Of a stretch of 64,000 bases of DNA, positions 1 through 8,797 are shown in pieces. Location: positions 1 through 64,000 of the forward strand of contig NZ_BCWM01000006.1 of assembly GCF_001592205.1 (NCBI RefSeq). Reading direction: 5' to 3'. The stretch comes from Brevundimonas vesicularis NBRC 12165 (GTDB taxonomy: Bacteria; Pseudomonadota; Alphaproteobacteria; Caulobacterales; Caulobacteraceae). The notes below the pieces were generated by a model. That model ran no database searches, had not been told where the DNA came from, and saw only the letters and a list, made by a program, of their open reading frames with translations. How positions within the stretch are numbered: position 1 is the first letter of the stretch; each line of letters begins with the position of its first letter. A program made the translations under genes and the position numbers.

Positions 1-174
1 CCTTCCGCGCGGAGCGTCACACCCTTCGTCGAAACGGTAATCTCTAATCACACTCCGGGCGAAGGCCCGGCGCTCCGCCCAGCCCTCCAGACTTCGCTGC
101 GATCGCGCGAAGGCGCCGTCGCACGTCCAAACATCCCAATTCACCCGGCCCAGAATCGCGCCTACAAACGGACC

Positions 175-1926
175 ATGGCCACGCTTCGCCCCGACACGCT
201 GGCGACCTCGCTCGCGCGCATCTTCGAAGGTCGCATGGTCGACCGGGCCAGCTGGTTCGCGCTGACCGGCGGTGAGCCGCTGTTCACCGAGGGCGATCCG
301 GCCGACACCCTGTATCTAGTCCGCTCCGGCCGTCTGGGCGTGTTTCGAATGGAGGCGGATCAGCCGCCGCACATGTTGGGCGTGGTCAAGGCGGGCGAGC
401 CGGTGGGCGAAATGGCCATGCTGGCCGGCACGCCGCACACCGCCACCGTCGTCGCCCTGAGGGACAGCGAGATTCTGGCCCTGCCGCGCGAAGCCTTCTT
501 CGAGGCCGCCCGCACCGAGCCGGACCTGATGGTCGAGCTGTCGCGGTTGATGATCCACCGCGCCCGCGAACGCACCGCCGGCGCATCCGAGCCCAGCGTC
601 TTCGGCTTCGTCTCGGCCCGTCCCCGCCCCATCCGCGCCTTTGTCGAACGCATCGCCGCCGCCATCCAGGCCATGGGGTTCACCTGTCAGGTCATAGACC
701 AGTCGGCCCTGGCCTCGGCGTCCGAATGGTTCAGCAGGGTGGAGGGCGACCACGACTATGTCCTCTATGTCGCCGAACAGGATCAGCCCGCCTGGGCCAG
801 CCTGTGCGCGCGTCAGGTGGACCGGATGTTCATCGTCGGCAGCGGCCTTCTGGCGCCGCCGTCCGCCGTGCCGCGCCGCCAGGGCTTCGGCGACGGCCGC
901 CGCCTGACCGACCTGATCCTGCTGCGCGATCCGCGCATGCATCACCCCGCCAACACGCGCGTCTGGCTGGATGCGCTACAGCCCGATCGCTGGTTCCATT
1001 GCGTCGAAGGCCTGGCCACAGACGCCGAGCGCATCGCCCGCGTCGTCACCGGCACGGCGGTCGGACTGGTTCTGTCCGGCGGGGGCGCGCGAGCCTATTG
1101 CCACATCGGCGCGATCAGAGCCCTGGAAGAGGCAAAGGTGCCCATCGACTTCGCGGGCGGCGCCTCCATGGGCGCGGTCGTCGCCGCCGGCCCGGCCCTG
1201 GGCTGGTCCTACGAGCGGCTGGATTTCGAGATTCGGCGCGCCTTCGTCGAGTCCGATCCGCTGTCGGACCTGGCCGTGCCGATCATCGCCATGTCCCGCG
1301 CCCGCAAGGTCGCCCGTCTGCTGGAACAGGCTTACGGCGACATCGACCTGGCGGACCTGGCCCTGCCCTTCTTCGCCGTCTCCTCGAACCTGACCTCGGG
1401 CCGGATCGAGGCGCATCGCACGGGCCTGATGCGGCGGGCCATGCGCGCCTCCATCGCCATTCCCGGCGTCCTGCCGCCGGTCGTCATGGACGGTCAGGTG
1501 CTGGTGGACGGGGCCGTGCTGAAGAACTTCCCCACTAGCGTGATGCGTCAACTGAACAGCGGCCCGATCATCGGTGTGGACATGTCCCAGACGCGCGGCG
1601 TCGATCCCCAGGCGCTGGAGAATCCGCCGTCCTGGTGGAAATGGGTCCTGTCCGGAGCCTGGAAGGCCGGCCCGCCCATCGTCTCGATCCTGATGCGCTC
1701 GGCCACAATCACCACCGACGTCGAGATGACACAGTCGCGCGCCGACGCCGACGTCCTGATCCTGCCCCAGGTCGCCGGCAGCGATATTCGCGACTGGAAG
1801 ACCTACGACGGCCCCGTCGCCATCGGCTACGAGGCGACAAAGGCGGCGCTCGCCGACCTTGCCTGCCCCGTCACCCAGATGCGCCACTGCCCCAGCGCGC
1901 CCCCGGCGCCCTCACCCGCCCCTTAA
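175..1926 (+). CDS. Cyclic-nucleotide-binding domain / patatin-like phospholipase (NTE/RssA type)
   Basis: 583 aa. The N-terminal ~120 residues read as a cyclic-nucleotide-binding (CAP_ED) fold, with FTEGDPADTLYLVRSGRLGV followed by a GEPVGEMAML stretch. The C-terminal half is a patatin domain: glycine-rich oxyanion motif GGGARAY, nucleophile elbow GGASMG with Ser331, and the dyad Asp445 in VDGAVLKNFP. This is the architecture of bacterial neuropathy-target-esterase-like lysophospholipases. No signal peptide or membrane segment is evident, so a cytoplasmic or membrane-associated esterase is inferred. Its stop codon overlaps the convergent pepP stop across a shared TTAA. The true lipid substrate and whether a cyclic nucleotide binds cannot be told from sequence. 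Confidence 0.9.
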   Translation: MATLRPDTLATSLARIFEGRMVDRASWFALTGGEPLFTEGDPADTLYLVRSGRLGVFRMEADQPPHMLGVVKAGEPVGEMAMLAGTPHTATVVALRDSEILALPREAFFEAARTEPDLMVELSRLMIHRARERTAGASEPSVFGFVSARPRPIRAFVERIAAAIQAMGFTCQVIDQSALASASEWFSRVEGDHDYVLYVAEQDQPAWASLCARQVDRMFIVGSGLLAPPSAVPRRQGFGDGRRLTDLILLRDPRMHHPANTRVWLDALQPDRWFHCVEGLATDAERIARVVTGTAVGLVLSGGGARAYCHIGAIRALEEAKVPIDFAGGASMGAVVAAGPALGWSYERLDFEIRRAFVESDPLSDLAVPIIAMSRARKVARLLEQAYGDIDLADLALPFFAVSSNLTSGRIEAHRTGLMRRAMRASIAIPGVLPPVVMDGQVLVDGAVLKNFPTSVMRQLNSGPIIGVDMSQTRGVDPQALENPPSWWKWVLSGAWKAGPPIVSILMRSATITTDVEMTQSRADADVLILPQVAGSDIRDWKTYDGPVAIGYEATKAALADLACPVTQMRHCPSAPPAPSPAP

Positions 1927-3728
1927 AGCGGCGCGCAGGCCCGCTTCAGCCAGTCCAGCGCCTCGCCATCCATCAACGGGCCGACCTTGGCCAGCGTTTC
2001 GGCGTGATAGGCGTCGACATAGGCCCGCTCGTCCGGCGTCAGCATCTCGACCGAAATCAGCTTGCGGTCGATCGGCGCGAACGTCAGCTGCTCGAACCCG
2101 TGCATCGGCCGCTCGCCGCCCTCGGGGACCACCGCCGGCGTCACCACCTGCAGGGTCTCGATGCGGATGCCCCAATGGCCTTCGCGATAATAGCCGGGCT
2201 CGTTGGACAGGATCATCCCTTCCAGCAGCGGCTGGGACGTGCCCCATTTCGCGATCCGCTGCGGCCCCTCATGGACCCCCAGATAGCTGCCGACGCCGTG
2301 GCCCGTGCCGTGATCGTAATCCAGCCCCGCCGCCCACATCGGAGCCCGCGCAATGGCGTCCAGCGCCATGCCGCTGGTCCCCGCCGGGAAACGGATCGTC
2401 GCCATGGCGATATGCGCCTTCAGCACCAGCGTGAACTTGTGGCGCTGATCTTCGCTCGGTTCGCCCACCGCCATGGTGCGGGTCACATCGGTCGTGCCGT
2501 CCAGATACTGACCGCCGCCGTCCACCAGCAGCAGCGAGCCCTTCTCGACCTTGCGAATGCTGGCGCCCACCGGCTTGTAATGCGGCAAGGCCCCGTTCGG
2601 CCCGGCCCCGGCGATGGTGTCGAAACTCAGGTCCTTCAGCGCCCCGGTCTGCTCGCGGAATCGCTCCAGCGCCTCGACCACCTCGCGCTCGTCCGGCAGC
2701 GTCTCCTGCACCACCGTATCGACCCAGTGCAGGAACCGGCTCAGCGCCGCCCCGTCGCGGATATGCGCCTGGCGGCTGCCCTCGATCTCCACCGCATTCT
2801 TGGCTGCGCGGGGAATGGCGCAGGGATCCATCGCCCGCACCACCGTCGCGCCTGCCGCGTCCAGCCGGTCGAAATACCAGGCCGAGGAAAGCGACGGATC
2901 GATCATGACCTTTTGGCCCGAAAGCCCGTCCAGCGCCGCCGGCAGCTGCTCGGTCGCCTCGATGCGGACATCGTCGCCCAGCCAGCCCGGCAAAGCATTT
3001 GTCACCTTGGCCGGGTCCAGGAACAGCCGCGCCTTGCCGTCCGCCGCCAGGATGGCCTGGCCGATCGGAAGAGGCGACCGGATCACGTCACCGCCGCGCA
3101 CATTGAACAGCCAGGCGATCGACATCGGCGCCGTCAGCACCACCGCGTCTGCGCCGGCGTCCGCCACGGCCTTGCCGATCCGCGCCCGCTTGGATGCATG
3201 GCTCTCGCCGGAATAGGCGTCCTCATGCGGCACGACCGGCGCCGTCGGCTGGGCCGGACGATCGGCGCCCCACGCCATATCCAGCGGATTGGCGTCCACG
3301 GGCTTCAGGGTGGCCCCCGCCTTCTGCGCCGCCGCCTTCAGGCCGACGAGAGCATCCGGGCTGTGCAGACGCGGATCATAACCGATCACCGCCCCCTTCG
3401 CCGCCGTCTCAAGATAGGCCGCCACGTCATTGAGGTCGCGCCGCTCGAAGAGGGCCGGATCGGTCTGGGCCTTCACCTGAACGGTGTAGCGACCGTCGGT
3501 GAACATGCTGCCCCGATCCTGAAACACCACCGCCGCCCCGGCCGAGCCGGTGAAGCCGGTCGCCCAGGCCAGACGCTCATTGGCGTCCGGCAGATATTCG
3601 TTCTGATGCTCGTCCTCATGGGGGATCAGAAACCCGTCCAATCCCTGCTCGGCCATTTCGGCGCGCAGCAGCGGCAGATGTTTGGCCCCAAAGGAAGGGT
3701 CGGTCGTCTCGTCGAAAGTCTGGCGCAT
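1923..3728 (-). CDS. pepP: Xaa-Pro aminopeptidase (aminopeptidase P, M24B)
   Basis: 601 aa, the length of the long (three-domain) aminopeptidase P family, which removes an N-terminal residue preceding proline. The C-terminal pita-bread domain shows the metal-ligand motifs: LLVDGGGQYLDGTTDVTRT (two Asp), HGTGHGVGSYLGVHEGP (His) and SNEPGYYREGHWGIRIE (Glu, Glu). The N-terminal creatinase-like domain includes GFTGSAGAAVV and FTDGRYTVQ. The ATG has a GAGGATC Shine-Dalgarno that overlaps the prmA stop; only 9 bp separate the two genes, so prmA-pepP is an operon. Cytoplasmic. Confidence 0.95.
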   Translation of the reverse strand: MRQTFDETTDPSFGAKHLPLLRAEMAEQGLDGFLIPHEDEHQNEYLPDANERLAWATGFTGSAGAAVVFQDRGSMFTDGRYTVQVKAQTDPALFERRDLNDVAAYLETAAKGAVIGYDPRLHSPDALVGLKAAAQKAGATLKPVDANPLDMAWGADRPAQPTAPVVPHEDAYSGESHASKRARIGKAVADAGADAVVLTAPMSIAWLFNVRGGDVIRSPLPIGQAILAADGKARLFLDPAKVTNALPGWLGDDVRIEATEQLPAALDGLSGQKVMIDPSLSSAWYFDRLDAAGATVVRAMDPCAIPRAAKNAVEIEGSRQAHIRDGAALSRFLHWVDTVVQETLPDEREVVEALERFREQTGALKDLSFDTIAGAGPNGALPHYKPVGASIRKVEKGSLLLVDGGGQYLDGTTDVTRTMAVGEPSEDQRHKFTLVLKAHIAMATIRFPAGTSGMALDAIARAPMWAAGLDYDHGTGHGVGSYLGVHEGPQRIAKWGTSQPLLEGMILSNEPGYYREGHWGIRIETLQVVTPAVVPEGGERPMHGFEQLTFAPIDRKLISVEMLTPDERAYVDAYHAETLAKVGPLMDGEALDWLKRACAPL

Positions 3729-3737
3729 GATCGATCC

Positions 3738-4601
3738 TCAGTCCTTGCGCAGTTGCAGGGCGCTCCAGGCGTCGTGATGGATGGTCTGTTCGACCGTGAA
3801 GCCCAGCGGCAGATAGGCCTCCAGCACCCGCTCCTCCTGCGTGCGCAGCAGGCCCGACAGGATCGCGACCCCGCCGCTCTTCAGCGCGGCCCCGATCTCG
3901 GGCGCCAGATGCACCAGCGGCGCGGCCAGGATGTTGGCGAACACCAGGTCATATGGCTGGTGCTGGGCGATGCGCGGATCGCTGAGACCATCGGCGAAAT
4001 AGAAGTCGCACTTGGCCTCGTTGATCTCGGCGTTCTCATTGGCGATCCGGGCCGAGGGCTCGTCGATGTCGGTGCCGACGGCGATAGGCGTGCCCGTCTT
4101 GGCCGCCGCGATCGCCAGCACGCCCGTACCGCAACCGACGTCCAGCACCTTCTCAAAGCTTTCGGTCTCCAGCAGCTTGTCGAACGCCTCCAGGCAGCCG
4201 ACCGTGGTGCCATGGTGGCCCGTGCCGAATGCGGCGCCGGCGTCGATCTTCAGCGTGACGCGGCCCTCGGGCACCTTGCCCTGATCGTGCGCGCCATAGA
4301 CGAAGAACCGTCCGGCCTCGACTGGCGGCAGCCCCGACAGCGACATGGCCAGCCAGTCGGCGTCCGCCAGCTTCTCCACCAGCACCGTCACCGGATAGCC
4401 CGCCAGCACCGCCTTCAGCCCCTCGACCTCGTCATCGGTCGTGGGAAAGGCGTCGATGCGCCAGACGTCGTTGTCCTCGTCCTCTTCCAGGATCGAATAG
4501 GTCGCGCCTTCCAGCCGCGGATCGGCGTCGACGGCCTCTGCGGCGGCCTCTGCGGCGGCGCGCGGGCCACGTGCGATTATCTGAAGTGCGGACTCGGACA
4601 T
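3738..4601 (-). CDS. prmA: Ribosomal protein L11 methyltransferase
   Basis: 287 aa, normal PrmA length. The SAM-binding class I fold is clear from [17 protein letters not shown], preceded by the family signature [14 protein letters not shown]. An [16 protein letters not shown] segment corresponds to the NxL/NPP-like active-site strand of PrmA. It trimethylates ribosomal protein L11. First gene of an operon with pepP; transcribed divergently from the Ala/Lys-rich protein at 4696, with a 94-bp shared promoter region. Confidence 0.95.
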   Translation of the reverse strand: MSESALQIIARGPRAAAEAAAEAVDADPRLEGATYSILEEDEDNDVWRIDAFPTTDDEVEGLKAVLAGYPVTVLVEKLADADWLAMSLSGLPPVEAGRFFVYGAHDQGKVPEGRVTLKIDAGAAFGTGHHGTTVGCLEAFDKLLETESFEKVLDVGCGTGVLAIAAAKTGTPIAVGTDIDEPSARIANENAEINEAKCDFYFADGLSDPRIAQHQPYDLVFANILAAPLVHLAPEIGAALKSGGVAILSGLLRTQEERVLEAYLPLGFTVEQTIHHDAWSALQLRKD

Positions 4602-4695
4602 TTTTCAAACACCGGTAATATGGCGAATCGTAGCGATCCGGTGCTGAACGCCCGTCGCCGCCGCGTTTTTATCAAACCGAGGGGTCGGGGAATAC

Positions 4696-5370
4696 ATGGC
4701 CAAGTCACCGTCTACGTCTAAACCAGCGTCGCCAAAGCCGGCGACCGCCGCTTCCAAGCCTAAAGCCGCGCCGAAGTCGAGCGCCGTGAAGACCGCCGCC
4801 GAGAAAACCGCTGCGCCCAAGGCTGCAGCAAAGCCGGCAGCCGCTGCGCCGAAGGCCGCCGCCGCCAAGGCAGTCGCGCCCAAGGCCGCGGCGCCCAAAA
4901 CCGCCGCCCCCAAGGCCGCCGCCCCCAAGGCCGCCGCTAAGCCGGTGGCCAAGGCCGCAGCCAAGCCGAAACCCGCCCCTGCCCCCAAGGCTGCTGCACC
5001 CAAACCGGCCGCCGTCAAGGCGGCAGTGAAGGCCGCGGCTCCGAAAGCGGCCGCGCCCAAGGCGATGGCGACCAAGCCCGCAGCGACCAAAACTGCTGCG
5101 CCCAAGGCCGCCGCTTCGAAACCCGCCGCCGCCCCGAAGGCTGCGCCTGTCGCCAAGCCGGCCACAGCGGCGCCCAAGCCTGCTGAACCCGTCGCCGCGC
5201 CCAAGCCTGCCGCCACCCCTGCACCCGCGGCGGCGTCCGCGCCTACGCCGGCTCCTGCTCCCAAGCCGGTCGAAGCCCCCAAGCCGGCGCCGGTGCCGGC
5301 TCCCGCCGCCAAGCCCGAGGAAAAGGGCTTCTTCGCCAAGTTGGGCGACATGATCTTCGGCAAGCGCTGA
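4696..5370 (+). CDS. Ala/Lys/Pro-rich histone H1-like protein
   Basis: 224 aa of extremely low complexity: almost wholly A, K and P in repeats of the AAPKAAA / KPAA kind, with a short non-repetitive tail EEKGFFAKLGDMIFGKR. Such lysine/alanine tails resemble eukaryotic H1 C-termini and bacterial H1-like nucleoid proteins, so DNA binding is inferred only from composition. The conserved-looking amphipathic tail is separate from the repeats and might be a membrane or partner docking segment. The antisense strand is also open because of codon bias; the plus frame is preferred because it has an ATG downstream of GAGGGGTCGGGG and ends immediately before a strong terminator. Confidence 0.75.
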   Translation: MAKSPSTSKPASPKPATAASKPKAAPKSSAVKTAAEKTAAPKAAAKPAAAAPKAAAAKAVAPKAAAPKTAAPKAAAPKAAAKPVAKAAAKPKPAPAPKAAAPKPAAVKAAVKAAAPKAAAPKAMATKPAATKTAAPKAAASKPAAAPKAAPVAKPATAAPKPAEPVAAPKPAATPAPAAASAPTPAPAPKPVEAPKPAPVPAPAAKPEEKGFFAKLGDMIFGKR

Positions 5371-5395
5371 TCGCACTTTTTCTCTAATCCAGCAG

Positions 5396-5428
5396 ATCGC
5401 CGGACGGCACGCCCGTCCGGCGATTTTC
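5396..5428 (+). terminator. Rho-independent terminator after the H1-like gene
   Basis: Perfect 12-bp stem (5396-5407 with 5413-5424), loop CACGC, then TTTT on the plus strand. It lies between the convergent H1-like gene and dnaE2. Confidence 0.85.
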
Positions 5429-5440
5429 GTTGTGATCGTC

Positions 5441-8400
5441 TCAGTGAAAGTCGCGCGATCCAGGCAGGATACGGACATCGCGCGGATGTCGACCGGTCGG
5501 GCTGCGCGGCGCTTGCGGGTATTTCACCGCATCCGCCCGCGACAGTTCGACCTGTAGATCATAGTCTTCAGATAGCCGGCGCAACTCGGCCGAGCGGTCC
5601 ACGACTTTTCGCACCATGATGTGCAGCACACCCTCGGCGCTTTTCTCAACCGTGCCCTCCACCTCCATCAGTCGCGCGGCCATCACCTCGCGCCGGAAGG
5701 TCTCGAACAGTCGTGCCCAGATCAGCGCATTCACCACCCCTGTTTCATCCTCCATCGTCACGAAAATGGCGTTGCCCGTGCCCGGTCTTTGTCGAACCAG
5801 CACGACCCCTGCCGCACGCACCAGACGACCATGCTTTTGGGCCATGACTTCGGCGGCGCTGAGTACGCGCTCGGCGCGGAACATCGGACGCAAGATCTGC
5901 ATTGGATGCCCCTTCAGCGACAAACGCGTCGTCTGATAGTCGGTGGCGATATGCTCCTTGAGCGGCATCATCGGCAGGTTCGCCGCCGCCTCTTCTCCCA
6001 GTTCTCTCGCCCGCGCCGCCTGAAACAACGGCAGCGGCTCATCGTCGGGCAATCGCCTGACCGCCCACAGCCCCTCGCGTCGATCCAGTCCCATCGACCG
6101 AAACGCGTCCGCATCCGCCAGCTTACGCATCGCTGCGGATTCTACACCTGTCCGTCGCGCCATCTCCTCCACGTCCATGAAGGGCGTATCGCGCGCCGCG
6201 ACGATCCGGTTCGCCCAGGCCTGATTGAACCCGTCGATCTGGCGCATCCCCAAGCGCAGAGCCATACCGCGCTCGCCCTGCTCAAGCGTATTGTCCCAGA
6301 CGCTGTGATTTACATCGATCGGCCGCACCTCGACCTTCTGCGGACTATCCTGTGCATCCCTCACCAATTGCGCCGGCGCATAGAATCCCATCGGCTGGCT
6401 GTTCAGCAGCGCACAGGCGAACACCGCCGGATGGTGGCATTTGATCCAGGACGAGATGTAGACCAGCCGGGCGAACGAAATGGCGTGGCTCTCGGGAAAG
6501 CCGTAGGAGCCAAACCCCTTGATCTGTTCGTAGCACCGCTCCGCAAAGGCCGGATCATAGCCGCGCGCGACCATGCCCTTGACCATGAGTTGCCCGAAAT
6601 AGTTCAGGTTTCCGTCGCCTCTGAAGGTCCCCATGGCCTTGCGCATGCCGTTGGCCTGTTTGTCGTTAAAGCCGGCCGCGACCATGGCGACCTTCATCGC
6701 CTGCTCCTGAAAAAGCGGCACGCCCAATGTCACCTTCAGCACGTCTTTCAACTCATCGGGATGGCCATATCCTGCGCCAGGCGATGGATAGTCGACGGTT
6801 TCCAGCCCTTGTCGTCGTCTCAAATAGGGGTGGACCATATTGCCCTGGATCGGTCCCGGCCGAACGATCGCCACCTGAATGGCAAGGTCATAGAACCGCT
6901 CCGGCTTCAGCCTTGGCAGCATGTTGATCTGCGCCCGGCTCTCCACCTGAAAGACGCCGATGGACCGCCCCTCCTGCAACATCTTGTAGGTCGGCTCGTC
7001 GGCGTCTGGGACCGTGTTTAGCTTTAATTCCTGCCTATTGTGTTCAAGCAGCAGATCGAACGCCTTGTGGATACAGGTCAGCATTCCCAGCGCTAGGACA
7101 TCGACCTTCATCAAGCGCAGCGCGTCGATGTCGTCCTTGTCCCATTCGATAAAGGTCCGATCCGGCATGGCCGCATTGCCAATGGGAACCAGTTCATCCA
7201 GTCGATCCTGGGTCAGGACAAAGCCGCCGACGTGCTGAGACAAATGCCGAGGAAACTCCAGCAGCCGCCGGGTCATGGCGATAGCGCGCGTTAAGGTCGG
7301 ATTGCCGATCTCAAGCCCGGCCTGCTCCACATGACGATCCGGGATATCCGATCCGAAACTGCCCCACTGGCTTCCCGCCAGACGCGCCGTGACGTCTTCG
7401 GTCAACCCCATCACCTTTCCGACTTCGCGAATGGCGCTGCGCGGGCGATAGCGGATCACGGTTGCGGCTATACCGGCGCGGTGGCGACCATATCTCGAAT
7501 AGATGTGCTGGATGACCTCCTCACGCCGTTCATGTTCGAAATCGACATCGATGTCGGGCGGCTCATTTCGGTCCGACGACAGGAAGCGTTCGAACAACAC
7601 ATTGTGCACACTGGGATCGACCGAGGTGATCCCAAGAACGTAACAGACGGCCGAGTTCGCCGCCGAACCTCGTCCCTGACACAGGATGCGCTGGTCATCC
7701 GCAAATCTGACGATGTCGTGGATTGTCAGGAAATAATGGGCCAGCCTTTCCTTTGAGATGAAGGCTAGCTCTTTTTTCAGAAGGTCTCGCACCTTGACCG
7801 GCACCCCATCCGAATATTTTCGGGTTTCATAGGTCGCCACCAACGAAACCAGACGATCCTGCGCTGTCATGCCGGGCGGTACAGGCTCTTCCGGATAGTT
7901 GTAGGTGAGTTGGCCAAGATCGAACCCCACCCGCGCCAGGAAGTCCTGTGTCTCGGCTATCGCCTCGGGCGCGTCGGCGAACAGGCGGCTCATCTCTGCG
8001 GTCGGTTTCAGGTGGCGTTCTGCGTTCTGATCCAGACGGCGACCTGCCGCCTCCAGGGTCACGCCCTCACGGATACAGCTCACGACATCCTGCAAGTCTC
8101 GCTGTTCCACGTCGTGATAGAGGACATCATTGACCGCCAGCAGGGGCGTTCCGGTCTCTGCGCCAAGCGCCTTCAACCTCGCCAGCCTTCGGCGGTCGTC
8201 GCCCATTCGGTGCATCGTGGCGCCCAGCCAGACAGCACCTGGAGCAGCCTCGTTCACCTGACGGAGCAAGGATTCCAATCCCTGCGTTCGACGCGGCGGC
8301 ATGACGATCAGCAGCAAGCCTTCAGGCGCTCGCAACAGATCGCCTAGACCCAGCTCGCACTGCCCCTTCTTTGCCCTGCGATTACCAAGCGTCAGCAGGC

Positions 8401-8797
8401 GACACAGACGACCCCAGCCCTGCCGATCTTCGGGATAGGCCAGGATGTCCGGCGTCCCGTCGTTGAACCGCAGCCGTGCACCCAGGATCAGCTTGAAGGC
8501 CTCGGCCCGCGCCTTGATTGTCTCCGGGTCGAGATCGACCGGGAACTTGTCCTCCACGAGTATCGTCTCGCCGGGACCGCCGCCCTGACGCACCTTGTCC
8601 GGCGGCGACCAGCCGTCTTGGCGCAGGGTCTTCAACGCACTCCATGCCCGCACCACCCCGGCCAGGGTGTTGCGGTCGGACAACCCCATGCCTGTATGTC
8701 CCCGCAGGATCGCGCTCAGCACCAGATGCTTTGGATGCGACGCCCCTTCCAGGAAGGAGAAGTTGCTGCGCGTCGCCAACTCGGCATAGGCGGTCAT
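5441..8797 (-). CDS. dnaE2: Error-prone DNA polymerase III alpha subunit DnaE2
   Basis: 1118 aa C-family polymerase. It begins with the PHP domain (MTAYAELATRSNFSFLEGAS), contains the polymerase aspartates in PPDIDVDFEHER at about residue 412, and ends with an OB fold (VFVTMEDETGVVNALIWARL). The start is taken at 8797, where its ATG overlaps the imuB stop as ATGA; a longer frame upstream is imuB shadow. Third gene of imuA-imuB-dnaE2, the SOS mutasome known from Caulobacter, in which DnaE2 extends past lesions with help from ImuB. Regulated by LexA through the box at 11073. Confidence 0.96.
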   Translation of the reverse strand: MTAYAELATRSNFSFLEGASHPKHLVLSAILRGHTGMGLSDRNTLAGVVRAWSALKTLRQDGWSPPDKVRQGGGPGETILVEDKFPVDLDPETIKARAEAFKLILGARLRFNDGTPDILAYPEDRQGWGRLCRLLTLGNRRAKKGQCELGLGDLLRAPEGLLLIVMPPRRTQGLESLLRQVNEAAPGAVWLGATMHRMGDDRRRLARLKALGAETGTPLLAVNDVLYHDVEQRDLQDVVSCIREGVTLEAAGRRLDQNAERHLKPTAEMSRLFADAPEAIAETQDFLARVGFDLGQLTYNYPEEPVPPGMTAQDRLVSLVATYETRKYSDGVPVKVRDLLKKELAFISKERLAHYFLTIHDIVRFADDQRILCQGRGSAANSAVCYVLGITSVDPSVHNVLFERFLSSDRNEPPDIDVDFEHERREEVIQHIYSRYGRHRAGIAATVIRYRPRSAIREVGKVMGLTEDVTARLAGSQWGSFGSDIPDRHVEQAGLEIGNPTLTRAIAMTRRLLEFPRHLSQHVGGFVLTQDRLDELVPIGNAAMPDRTFIEWDKDDIDALRLMKVDVLALGMLTCIHKAFDLLLEHNRQELKLNTVPDADEPTYKMLQEGRSIGVFQVESRAQINMLPRLKPERFYDLAIQVAIVRPGPIQGNMVHPYLRRRQGLETVDYPSPGAGYGHPDELKDVLKVTLGVPLFQEQAMKVAMVAAGFNDKQANGMRKAMGTFRGDGNLNYFGQLMVKGMVARGYDPAFAERCYEQIKGFGSYGFPESHAISFARLVYISSWIKCHHPAVFACALLNSQPMGFYAPAQLVRDAQDSPQKVEVRPIDVNHSVWDNTLEQGERGMALRLGMRQIDGFNQAWANRIVAARDTPFMDVEEMARRTGVESAAMRKLADADAFRSMGLDRREGLWAVRRLPDDEPLPLFQAARARELGEEAAANLPMMPLKEHIATDYQTTRLSLKGHPMQILRPMFRAERVLSAAEVMAQKHGRLVRAAGVVLVRQRPGTGNAIFVTMEDETGVVNALIWARLFETFRREVMAARLMEVEGTVEKSAEGVLHIMVRKVVDRSAELRRLSEDYDLQVELSRADAVKYPQAPRSPTGRHPRDVRILPGSRDFH

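Noticed and set aside
1635-4721. Long (over 1000-codon) plus-strand open frame
   Set aside because: It is antisense to pepP and prmA, has no family motif and arises from the high-GC codon bias.
4605-5478. Gly/Ala-rich minus-strand frames opposite the H1-like gene
   Set aside because: Mirror of the Ala/Lys repeats; no ribosome site, and the plus frame has the terminator.
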